In this document: positions 1 to 5,122 of the stretch, in pieces
Position numbering within the stretch: position 1 is the stretch's first letter
Layout: every line of letters starts with the position of its first letter
DNA from: Rubrobacteraceae bacterium
Lineage (GTDB): Bacteria; Actinomycetota; Rubrobacteria; Rubrobacterales; Rubrobacteraceae
Assembly (NCBI GenBank): GCA_029240775.1
Contig: JARDZQ010000170.1
Span: 1 to 5,169 of the forward strand
DNA length: 5,169 nucleotides
Direction of reading: 5' to 3'
Program-made: the position numbers and the translations under genes
The notes under the pieces: generated by a model
Told to the model about the DNA's origin: nothing
What the model saw: the letters and a program-made list of their open reading frames with translations, nothing else
The model's database searches: none

Positions 1-399
1 GCACCTTTTTCCCATTGAGGCGAAGATAGGCGACCAGACTGCCGGCTATGGCCGCCATAAGCAAGAAACCGAAGACCGGGGATAGAGACCTCTGAAGAGC
101 CGCGTACGTGTCCAGGCTCAACCCGAAAAGTGGCGGGGCGAACGGCATCCAGGCGCCGTGGTAATCACGCAAGAGGGAGAAGACGGTAGAGTAGGAGAGC
201 CAGCGGATGGCGATGAATATCTAGCCGTACCTGTCGATCAACAACCGGCTTTTGGGATTCTGACAAAAGGCACTGGGCCGAAACACAGACTGGTATATCG
301 CGGCCAGTATCCCTACCTACTCTACAGCAAGGCGGCGCCAGGAAGAACCACCAAGCCCGCCGGGTGCAGCGGTTTTTAGACTAGCAGGAGTTCCTCCAT
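1..399 (-). pseudogene. Decaying membrane-protein gene, 3' end outside window
   Basis: One minus-strand frame reads as a plausible protein but is broken by two TAG codons, at 317-319 and 221-223. Between them lie 31 codons including VFRPSAF and NPKSRLLIDRYG. After the second stop, 73 codons run to the window edge with RWLSYSTVFSLLRDYHGAW, PFAPPLFGLSLDTY and a hydrophobic helix (SPVFGFLLMAAIAGSLVAYL). The second TAG sits where a Trp (TGG) would fit between RYG and IFIAIRW, so a TGG to TAG change is a natural reading. The likely original start is the ATG at 397-399, preceded by GGAG at five bases, but its own frame stops after seven codons (MEELLLV), so a frameshift is needed as well. The arrangement of helices and the W-x-PF-x-PP-x-GLS-x-x-TY stretch recall Yip1-like membrane proteins. 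That family guess is weak; the loss of the reading frame is directly visible. It follows the CPBP remnant after 57 bases. Confidence 0.5.
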
Positions 400-454
400 C
401 GGGACTCCGCTGACTTCGATTCACAGCACCGAGAAGACGTTCCCTTGCCCTGGC

Positions 455-1026
455 TCACGCCAAACCGTACAGCATCATGAGCATCAGGAACAAGCTGTGC
501 TGGGCCATAGCCCATACCACCGTCTGGTCTCATTGGGTCTGCCAGCCCCAACCCATCCCGGTAGGACCATGAAAGCTACCAGGGCGACCGGCAGCGGCAT
601 CTGCACCAACATCTGCAGGTGCCAGAGCGCGAACAGAGCCGAATGCGCCGCCAGCGCAAGTAGTATCCTTCCCTTGAAGGTTGTCAGCAGCGCCGGCAGA
701 GGGCTCCATCCGACCCATTGTCCCGCCGAAAGTATGGGTACGAGGAGGAAGGTCACCGCGACCAAAACGAAGAACCCGCCTCTCGAGATCGGCGCCGCTC
801 GCAGGTAGCAGTCCACCGGTCTGAATCCGGCGGCGAGTAGAGCGCCAACGCCCAGCACTCCCGGGATGAAGCCCGGCAACCCGCCGAGGATACCGCCTGG
901 ATCGAGCGCGAAGTACAGTGTGTACGGGAACACACCAGCACAACGAGCCCCACGGCCACGCGCGACGAGCGCGCGAAGAACGTGGCCAGGGGGATTCTCG
1001 TCAAGGGTACGCAACCTCTTCATCAT
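455..1026 (-). pseudogene. CPBP-family intramembrane protease remnant, frameshifted
   Basis: The main frame is open from about 1026 to 484 and has hydrophobic segments ending in ALFALWHLQ, which contains the FxxxH motif of CPBP (CAAX-protease and bacteriocin-processing) membrane proteases. Homology-like sequence then continues in another frame from about 560: GWGWQTQ, a TGA at 530-532, then DQTVVWAMAQHSLFLMLMML to a stop at 455-457. This second part looks like the last CPBP helix with its conserved His (codon 497-499). At the N-terminus a hydrophobic run (SSRVAVGLVVLVC, about 968-930) lies in the third frame before the main frame resumes at VFPYTLYF. The EExxxR-type motif expected before FxxxH is absent; PALL runs directly into TTFKGR near 682-687, as if about 20 codons were deleted. 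A GAGG at 1029-1032 suits an ATG at 1021-1023 or 1024-1026. Catalysis is very unlikely. The family call is fairly good and the pseudogene status is well supported. Confidence 0.65.
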
Positions 1027-1208
1027 CACCTCGTTACTGGATCACTTATGAACCCTCCTTCGGAGAGACGCCCCATAACCACAAGTCCTTTATTCGCCAC
1101 CGTTACCACTCGCACTGATTTGCAGCGGAGCGGCTGCGCCATGACCGACGTTGCCTATTTACCTGATCATCTTTGACCAGTCCAACGACCAGAACTTCCG
1201 AGAGGTGG

Positions 1209-1934
1209 CTACCCGGCCGGAGGGTCTGCGGCCGCGTCGAGATAGTCGTGGAAGAACGCGAGCGTTCGCTCCCAGGCATCGCGGGCCGCTTCGGCGTTGT
1301 AGGTGGGCAAACGGTCGTTGAAGAAGGCGTGGTGGGCGCCGGGGTAGATCTTGATGTCGTGGGGAACACCGTAGTGCGTGAGCGCTGCCTCCAACTTGAC
1401 GGCGGCACGTCGCGTAAATGGGTCCTTGCTCCCGTAGCTCCCGACGATCGGGCAGGCCTCCGCTACCGCAGAGAGCGGGCGGGGGTTGTTTCCGTAGAAG
1501 GTGGATGCCGCCTTCAGATCGTCCTCGACGCAGGCGAGCATCAGGGCGTAGCTGCCGCCCATGCAAAAGCCGATCACGCCTATGCGAGCCGCGTCCACCT
1601 CTGGCCGGAGCTGGAGCCAGTCGATCGACGACCGCAGCGTGCGCAGCCCCGAATTGTCGAGCGGGCGAAGGAAGGGCTCGCCCATCACCCGCAGCATGCA
1701 CAGCGCTCGATTCCCGCCGGCGAACAGGTCGACCGCCAGCGCCACGTAGCCCGCGCGGGCGAAGTGGCCGGCGATGCCGCGGATGTTCTCGTTCAGGCCG
1801 GCGGCTTCGTGGATCACGAGCACCCCCGGCGCCCGGTCCACCCCTTTGGGCTTCGCCAGGCAGCCCGGGATGGGCGCCGCGCCCGGCCGAACGATTTCGA
1901 CTTCTATTATCGCGATCGAGAGATCTTCAGCCAT
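1209..1934 (-). CDS. Dienelactone hydrolase family protein
   Basis: This 241-residue protein is an alpha/beta hydrolase of the dienelactone hydrolase (DLH) family, cytoplasmic and of normal family length. The nucleophile elbow GFCMGG (residues 122-127) supplies Cys124. The acid is Asp171 in GSYGSKD, and the base is His202 in PGAHHAF. Glu43 in the HEAAGLN motif matches the glutamate that in DLH activates the cysteine. The Cys-Asp-His triad is therefore complete. Known DLH enzymes hydrolyse dienelactones in chlorocatechol degradation, but many family members act on other esters or lactones, and no catechol-pathway genes are nearby, so the substrate is unknown. The ATG at 1932-1934 is preceded by GAGG at eight bases, which supports this start. 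No signal peptide is seen. It lies 72 bases after the eight-helix membrane protein gene on the same strand and could be the last gene of that run. No clear terminator follows; the next 180 bases carry no gene. Confidence 0.93.
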   Translation of the reverse strand: MAEDLSIAIIEVEIVRPGAAPIPGCLAKPKGVDRAPGVLVIHEAAGLNENIRGIAGHFARAGYVALAVDLFAGGNRALCMLRVMGEPFLRPLDNSGLRTLRSSIDWLQLRPEVDAARIGVIGFCMGGSYALMLACVEDDLKAASTFYGNNPRPLSAVAEACPIVGSYGSKDPFTRRAAVKLEAALTHYGVPHDIKIYPGAHHAFFNDRLPTYNAEAARDAWERTLAFFHDYLDAAADPPAG

Positions 1935-2006
1935 AAGCTCATCCTCATTTCCGGGAAACTAACCACCTGAGCCGTGTGCGCCTCCGATGAGTGCGGATGC
2001 CGGGCG

Positions 2007-2861
2007 CTAATCTCCGGTCGCACCGCGCACGAAGAACGCGAGGGGCACGAAGCAGACGATGCCGAAGACTAGCAGCACGATGCTGGTAGCCGCGTCGAGC
2101 GACGAGGCGGTCAGGATGGCCCGGAGAGCCATGCTGGCCACGAACCCGACTGCGCTCAGGCCGTACTGGAGCAGCAACCCCGCGCCACCCACGTACCCCA
2201 GCGGCCTGCGCCGCCACAGCAGCACGCCGCCGACGATCACCGTCGGGGCCTGCAGCGCGAGGTCCACGATCCACACGTGGCGTGCTGCCGGGTCTACTGG
2301 CACATCGTCAGCGAGCGCAGTTAGGAGAGCGCCACTGGCATCCTGGCCTAGCGTCAGGAGGCCAAGCACGACGAGGATGGCGCCGATGGTCCGCGCGGGC
2401 ACGACGCCTGAGAGCCGCCGCCGAACCTCCTCTCCGTCGATGCTCGCGACCAGGCCGATGATCGTGAACGCGCTCAGCGTGACGAGGGGGATGTAGAGGA
2501 CGAAGAGCACGCTGAACTGCGCGCCGACGAGGTAGAGGATGTACCAGTAGAGCGCGTAGAAGAGCGTACCAGGCCACAAAAGCAGACCGACGAGCGATCC
2601 GCGGCGGGCGAGCCACATCGAGCCGAGCAGGAGAGGCACTCCCATGACGAGGTTGAAGATATCCTGGCCCAGCAACCCGGGCAGGAGCAGCCCAGCCTCG
2701 GCTTCGGTCACGCCGAGGGCGAGCTCCGGGTCGGCCCCGTAGAGCCGCCCGACGGAGCCGAGCACCAGGCCCGCCACGGAGACCACGGCCATGAGAGCGG
2801 CGACGACGAGCGATGCTGCGTACGCGAGCGTGAGGTCGCGTTTGATAGGTAGTGGGCTCAT
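2007..2861 (-). CDS. Uncharacterised eight-helix membrane protein
   Basis: The product has 284 residues and about eight predicted membrane helices, near residues 12-36, 62-82, 88-113, 117-140, 156-175, 198-216, 222-245 and 258-278. The most distinctive stretch is GLLGQDIFNLVMGVPLLLG, then a positively charged turn (ARRG) and LLWPGTLFYALYWYILY, rich in aromatic residues. The loop after helix 4 is charged (DGEEVRRR) and probably cytoplasmic; WRRRP after helix 6 gives another positive-inside mark. No catalytic or cofactor motif is recognised, so only integral membrane location can be stated. The ATG at 2859-2861 has AAAGGGGG with a five-base spacer; the spacer and Shine-Dalgarno include a short GGGGTCCCC palindrome. 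The 93-base gap upstream contains a perfect TTGACA, so the gene may have its own promoter besides read-through from the genes at its right. A transporter or regulatory membrane subunit is possible but is not shown by the sequence. Confidence 0.85.
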   Translation of the reverse strand: MSPLPIKRDLTLAYAASLVVAALMAVVSVAGLVLGSVGRLYGADPELALGVTEAEAGLLLPGLLGQDIFNLVMGVPLLLGSMWLARRGSLVGLLLWPGTLFYALYWYILYLVGAQFSVLFVLYIPLVTLSAFTIIGLVASIDGEEVRRRLSGVVPARTIGAILVVLGLLTLGQDASGALLTALADDVPVDPAARHVWIVDLALQAPTVIVGGVLLWRRRPLGYVGGAGLLLQYGLSAVGFVASMALRAILTASSLDAATSIVLLVFGIVCFVPLAFFVRGATGD

Positions 2862-2893
2862 GGGGACCCCCTTTCGCGATCTGCCACCTTGTT

Positions 2894-2926
2894 CATGTCA
2901 ACCACTCATCGAACGTGCCTGACATG
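2894..2926 (-). promoter_or_regulatory. Inverted repeat overlapping a TTGACA box
   Basis: CATGTCA and TGACATG form perfect seven-base arms separated by 19 bases in the gap before the eight-helix membrane protein gene. On the minus strand a consensus -35 hexamer, TTGACA (2896-2901), overlaps the arm nearer that gene. No good -10 box is visible 16-18 bases downstream, so this is at best a weak or alternative-sigma promoter with a possible operator. The long spacer and lack of a T run argue against an intrinsic terminator for the preceding gene. Confidence 0.25.
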
Positions 2927-2954
2927 GGCTGTGGTTTCTCATTGACCGCCCCCG

Positions 2955-3350
2955 CTAGGTCCGCCCGACTATCAGCCCCAGCACCACCATCACCAGTCCG
3001 AGAGCGAAGTAGAAGACCTCGATCCACGTCCAAGCGGAGGGCTGGTTAAAGAGCAGAACCCCGCCGACGATACAGCCCATCATCCCCACACCGGCCACCG
3101 TCGAGGCCAGCGCGCCGACTCCCGGGCTTAGCAGCGTGGCAGCAGCGGCGACGGCAGCGCTTCCGCTCACCACAACGACCAGGATCAGACCGGGGATCAC
3201 GTAGCTGCCAAACGGCGTTCCCGGCAGCATCTCGAGCGGAAACGTGTTGGCTTCCAGTCCGGCCACCAGCGCTATGTCGCCACCGATCGCCGTCAACGCC
3301 ACGAAGACACCGACCAAGAAGAGCTTGACGCGGGCTCCACCGCTACACAT
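2955..3350 (-). CDS. Small four-helix membrane protein, function unknown
   Basis: This 131-residue protein is almost entirely hydrophobic, with predicted helices near residues 9-31, 49-73, 78-101 and 107-128. Loops include the short segment NTFPLEMLPGTPFGSY between helices 1 and 2 and NQPSAWTWIE before helix 4; the second carries the only charged residue (Glu111) in the last third before the C-terminal Arg. Helices 2 and 3 are rich in Ala, Gly and Ser and may pack tightly. No known motif is recognised. The ATG at 3348-3350 is preceded by AAGGGAGGTG at good spacing, one of the best ribosome binding sites in the window, so the N-terminus MCSGGARVK is probably genuine. The gene lies 68 bases after the tryptophan-rich small protein gene on the same strand, consistent with, but not proving, membership of the same transcript. 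Cys2 is too close to the N-terminus to be part of a lipobox. Confidence 0.82.
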   Translation of the reverse strand: MCSGGARVKLFLVGVFVALTAIGGDIALVAGLEANTFPLEMLPGTPFGSYVIPGLILVVVVSGSAAVAAAATLLSPGVGALASTVAGVGMMGCIVGGVLLFNQPSAWTWIEVFYFALGLVMVVLGLIVGRT

Positions 3351-3418
3351 CGGTGCACCTCCCTTGCGAAGCCTGGTGATCAGGGCGTGTCCCGCCTCGC
3401 CGTCTGAATCGTGGGTTA

Positions 3419-3619
3419 CTAGCCCCTTGCGCTCCTCCCTCTCACGGCGCCCAGAAGCGGAGATCCGGCACCAAGCAGGAACCCGAAGTCGTACCAGTTT
3501 CCGCTCCTCGCCTCGTTATAGAACGGGAACTGCTCCCAGCCGCCGAAGACGTGCACGATAAGGACGATCCAGGCCGTAAGCCCGTTCCAGAACCCCCAGA
3601 GCAAGTCCGCCCACCACAC
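3419..3619 (-). CDS. Tryptophan-rich 66-residue membrane protein
   Basis: The 66-residue product has seven tryptophans. A first helix spans about residues 8-25 (GFWNGLTAWIVLIVHVFGGW), an aromatic and polar linker follows (EQFPFYNEARSGNWYD), and a weaker second hydrophobic segment (FGFLLGAGSPLLG) covers residues 45-57. The patterned sequence looks like a conserved small-protein family rather than chance; I believe similar short proteins occur in other high-GC bacteria, but I cannot name the family. The start is GTG at 3617-3619, chosen because AAAGGAGAG lies just upstream and no in-frame ATG precedes it. The Shine-Dalgarno directly follows the TAG (3635-3637) of the preceding gene, so translation is probably coupled. 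Trp and Tyr residues flanking the helix would suit membrane-interface anchoring. The basic tail (VRGRSARG) is likely cytoplasmic. The function is unknown. Confidence 0.82.
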   Translation of the reverse strand: MWWADLLWGFWNGLTAWIVLIVHVFGGWEQFPFYNEARSGNWYDFGFLLGAGSPLLGAVRGRSARG

Positions 3620-3634
3620 GATACTCTCTCCTTT

Positions 3635-3973
3635 CTATCTCGTTGCCCGAGTCACCCGCTCATCGAAGGGTGTCTTGGATAAGTCGATCTGTCGCTGAAC
3701 GTCGTGCGCGAATCCGGCAATGACCGTTAATAGAAGCAATCCAAAAAGGGAGAGCACGGCGAACGTGAGGACGGGGACGATGAAGTCCAGATCGCTCACA
3801 CCGAAGAAGAAGTCGAGGAGGACCGTGCCGGGCAATAGCAGCAGCCAGGCGATTACGCCGGCGACGTAAGACCACGGCCACAGCTTTGCCAGGAAACGCC
3901 GTGAGCCACTGGAAAGATGCGTGCGCCACCAGGTCAACGGTGCGTTTATCCTGGTGGCTGCGGCCCCAACCAT
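3635..3973 (-). CDS. Two-helix membrane protein with uncertain start
   Basis: From the ATG at 3971-3973 this encodes 112 residues: a basic amphipathic N-terminus (TWWRTHLSSGSRRFLAKLWPW), helices near residues 34-58 and 62-88, and a charged C-terminal tail (HDVQRQIDLSKTPFDERVTRATR). The basic residues before helix 1 place both termini in the cytoplasm, with the FFFGVSDLD loop outside. No known family is recognised. The start is odd. The ATG at 3971-3973 lacks its own Shine-Dalgarno, while an excellent AAAGGAGGG lies eight bases before another ATG at 4000-4002 in a different frame, whose reading ends in TAA overlapping this ATG (TAATG). Either a nine-codon leader feeds translation into this gene by reinitiation, or the C run at 3987-3991 has lost one base; adding one C would fuse the 4002 start in frame and give 122 residues beginning MASVPPIFGLMVG. 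The body of the gene is convincing and its N-terminus is not settled. Confidence 0.75.
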   Translation of the reverse strand: MVGAAATRINAPLTWWRTHLSSGSRRFLAKLWPWSYVAGVIAWLLLLPGTVLLDFFFGVSDLDFIVPVLTFAVLSLFGLLLLTVIAGFAHDVQRQIDLSKTPFDERVTRATR

Positions 3974-4002
3974 TAGACCGAATATCGGGGGACCGAAGCC
4001 AT
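3973..4002 (-). CDS. Nine-codon leader ORF, or frameshifted true start
   Basis: ATG at 4000-4002 opens a nine-residue peptide (MASVPRYSV) ending in TAA at 3973-3975, which shares one base with the ATG of the two-helix membrane protein gene. It has a near-ideal ribosome binding site. The peptide carries no run of a regulatory amino acid, so classical attenuation is not suggested. It is either a translational-coupling leader or the true N-terminus of the downstream gene cut off by loss of one C in the five-C run at 3987-3991. Confidence 0.4.
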   Translation of the reverse strand: MASVPRYSV

Positions 4003-4009
4003 GGGGGGT

Positions 4010-4018
4010 CCCTCCTTT
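4010..4018 (-). promoter_or_regulatory. Strong Shine-Dalgarno overlapping upstream stop codon
   Basis: AAAGGAGGG on the minus strand sits eight bases before the ATG at 4000-4002, and its first A is the last base of the TGA that ends the DUF4386-like gene (TGAAAGGAGGG). This decides that translation begins near 4002 rather than at the unaided ATG at 3973, and it implies coupling to the preceding gene. Confidence 0.75.
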
Positions 4019-4743
4019 CAAGGTGCCCTGCCCAGCTGGAAGAGCCTTCTGGCAACGAGAACGTTCCACATCGCCAAGGGGAGGACGGACAGGGTGAAGA
4101 GGAAGAGCCCTATCCCTCCCGGCACGTAGAGACCCCAGTTGAGTATGGCCGCCACAATCCCTATACAGGCGGTTAGTTTGCTGAAGATATTGCTCTTCAG
4201 CATGACGAGCGGGACTATCAGGAAATAGATACTGAAGAGGTTGATACCGACGTGGAAAGCGGTGCCGTTGAAGGTGGCCAGCATCGCCTCCCCCGCCGCC
4301 AGCAGCGCAGCTCTCTGCGCATCCGTCGTCGCGGCTGCGTACTGGTTACTGAGGTAAAGCATATCCAGGGCCGGACGCGCCACGATGAAGGCCACGGACT
4401 CCAGGAAGCCGAGCGCCAGGGCGATCGTCATGAGGGATTCATTTACCCGTCTGAGGACGACGTAGAGGGCGAGGGCCGTCGCGATCCCGATAACGGCGTT
4501 AACGACGAACAGGGACTCGAAAGCCAGGAGCCCCACCAGCTCGTTGTCCTGAAACAGGGTGAACCAGCCCAGTGCGGTCTCGGGTTGCCCCCACGCGACG
4601 AAGACGAGGAGCTGGATCGGTATAACGACCACCGCGAATACGGCGGCCGCGCCACCGATCCTGTAGAGCCAGTTCCAGCGAGGATCCGTGGCTACGGCGT
4701 CGGGCTCGTCCACGCGCTGAGGACTCGCGAGCGGAGATCTCAT
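4018..4743 (-). CDS. DUF4386-like six-helix membrane protein
   Basis: The product has 241 residues with about six helices near residues 29-50, 69-96, 103-123, 162-182, 189-206 and 209-229, preceded by a polar cytoplasmic N-terminus of about 25 residues. Length, helix spacing and features such as YVVLRRVNESLMTIALALGF between helices 2 and 3, the Ala-rich soluble loop around residues 134-158, and a His-containing helix start (TAFHVGINLFSIYFL) resemble the DUF4386 family, whose function is unknown. The start at 4741-4743 was chosen over a possible start 87 bases upstream because GGGAGGAG lies just before it and the shorter form begins eleven bases after the preceding gene's TAG. That TAG abuts the Shine-Dalgarno, so translation is probably coupled to the PLDc_N gene. 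The TGA at 4018-4020 overlaps the next ribosome binding site. Family assignment is moderate; membrane location and coding status are strong. Confidence 0.82.
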   Translation of the reverse strand: MRSPLASPQRVDEPDAVATDPRWNWLYRIGGAAAVFAVVVIPIQLLVFVAWGQPETALGWFTLFQDNELVGLLAFESLFVVNAVIGIATALALYVVLRRVNESLMTIALALGFLESVAFIVARPALDMLYLSNQYAAATTDAQRAALLAAGEAMLATFNGTAFHVGINLFSIYFLIVPLVMLKSNIFSKLTACIGIVAAILNWGLYVPGGIGLFLFTLSVLPLAMWNVLVARRLFQLGRAP

Positions 4744-4754
4744 CAGGCTCCTCC

Positions 4755-4970
4755 CTATCGCTTCCGGCCGAACAGGAAGTAGGAGATCGGGCCGACGAAG
4801 TTCACGAACGCCGCCACCGTCCACAGCCACTTGTTGCCCCTGATGTCCTCCTGCGGGCGCCGGTATATGTCCGCGAGCGCCGCGGCGAGCAGCCCGATCT
4901 GGACCACGCCGCCCAGAACGACACCCCTTCTCTGGCGGGCGCTCAGATCACCCCAATCCTTCTTGGCCAT
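4755..4970 (-). CDS. PLDc_N domain small membrane protein
   Basis: The 71-residue protein has a charged N-terminus (MAKKDWGDLSARQRRG) and two helices near residues 15-34 and 48-67. It carries the hallmark of the PLDc_N domain (phospholipase D/nuclease N-terminal, the membrane part of cardiolipin synthase-like proteins): ALADIYRRP, then IRGNKWLW and NFVGPISYFLFGRKR. Here the domain stands alone; no HKD phospholipase domain follows. Stand-alone PLDc_N proteins are common and include small membrane partners in some regulatory operons, but the role of this one is unknown. The ATG at 4968-4970 has AAAGG at nine bases and opens a protein of typical stand-alone length; a longer reading from 5066 would add 32 polar residues with no family pattern. 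It is the first gene of the tight run, so the symmetric region upstream probably holds the operon's control signals. Confidence 0.88.
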   Translation of the reverse strand: MAKKDWGDLSARQRRGVVLGGVVQIGLLAAALADIYRRPQEDIRGNKWLWTVAAFVNFVGPISYFLFGRKR

Positions 4971-5042
4971 AGTCTCGAACCTTTCTTGAGCCTGTACCTT
5001 TCGACTACGATGGTATTGGCCAGCGGCGGCCTTGCCTTGACC

Positions 5043-5070
5043 AGCATGGATCATTCTCCTGATCAATGTT
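5043..5070. promoter_or_regulatory. 28-base imperfect palindrome, operator candidate
   Basis: AGCATGGATCA and TGATCAATGTT form eleven-base arms, nine of eleven positions complementary, around the spacer TTCTCC. The inner GATCA/TGATC is perfect. It lies 73-100 bases before the PLDc_N start, a suitable place for a dimeric repressor or activator. If transcribed on the minus strand it also folds as a hairpin with GGAGAA in the loop. Neither role can be shown from sequence alone. Confidence 0.4.
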
Positions 5071-5090
5071 GCTCAAGCGCACGCTAGAGC
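5071..5090. promoter_or_regulatory. 20-base near-perfect palindrome, operator candidate
   Basis: GCTCAAGCG-CA-CGCTAGAGC has nine-base arms matching at eight positions around a two-base centre. It directly adjoins the palindrome at 5043-5070. The minimal spacer suits a DNA-binding dimer better than an RNA hairpin, and there is no T run on either side, so it is not an intrinsic terminator. Confidence 0.4.
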
Positions 5091-5092
5091 AC

Positions 5093-5122
5093 CCTCCGGC
5101 CCCACGCTACGATCCTCCGGCC
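5093..5122. repeat. CCTCCGGCC direct repeat spaced 21 bases
   Basis: CCTCCGGCC occurs at 5093-5101 and again at 5114-5122, a period of 21 bases, or two helical turns, so both copies face the same side of DNA. This is typical of tandem activator half-sites, but a nine-base GC-rich repeat can also arise by chance in such DNA. Confidence 0.35.

Noticed and set aside
158..379. Plus-strand 73-codon open frame near the left edge
   Set aside because: It lies opposite the decaying membrane-protein frame, has no convincing ribosome site, and has no recognisable family pattern.
1056..1066. CTCC-TTC-GGAG stem as a terminator after the DLH gene
   Set aside because: The stem is only four base pairs and has no T run on the minus strand, so an intrinsic terminator is not supported.
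1182..1197. GACCAG direct repeat just downstream of the DLH gene
   Set aside because: Two six-base copies in GC-rich DNA have no context suggesting an attachment or binding site.
1173..1970. Long plus-strand open frame opposite the DLH gene
   Set aside because: It is the antisense shadow of a well-supported enzyme gene; its composition is Arg-rich and low in pattern, and no family is recognisable.
3974..4069. Extension of the two-helix membrane protein upstream to 4069
   Set aside because: The extension is simply the open frame running back into the preceding gene and its Shine-Dalgarno (residues such as LKGG are the translated ribosome site).
4744..4830. N-terminal extension of the DUF4386-like protein
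   Set aside because: It would overlap the PLDc_N gene by more than 70 bases and lacks the strong GGGAGGAG site that serves the start at 4743.
4971..5066. N-terminal extension of the PLDc_N protein by 32 residues
   Set aside because: The added residues are polar, without family pattern, and would run through the dyad; the ATG at 4968-4970 has a proper ribosome site and gives the usual stand-alone length.
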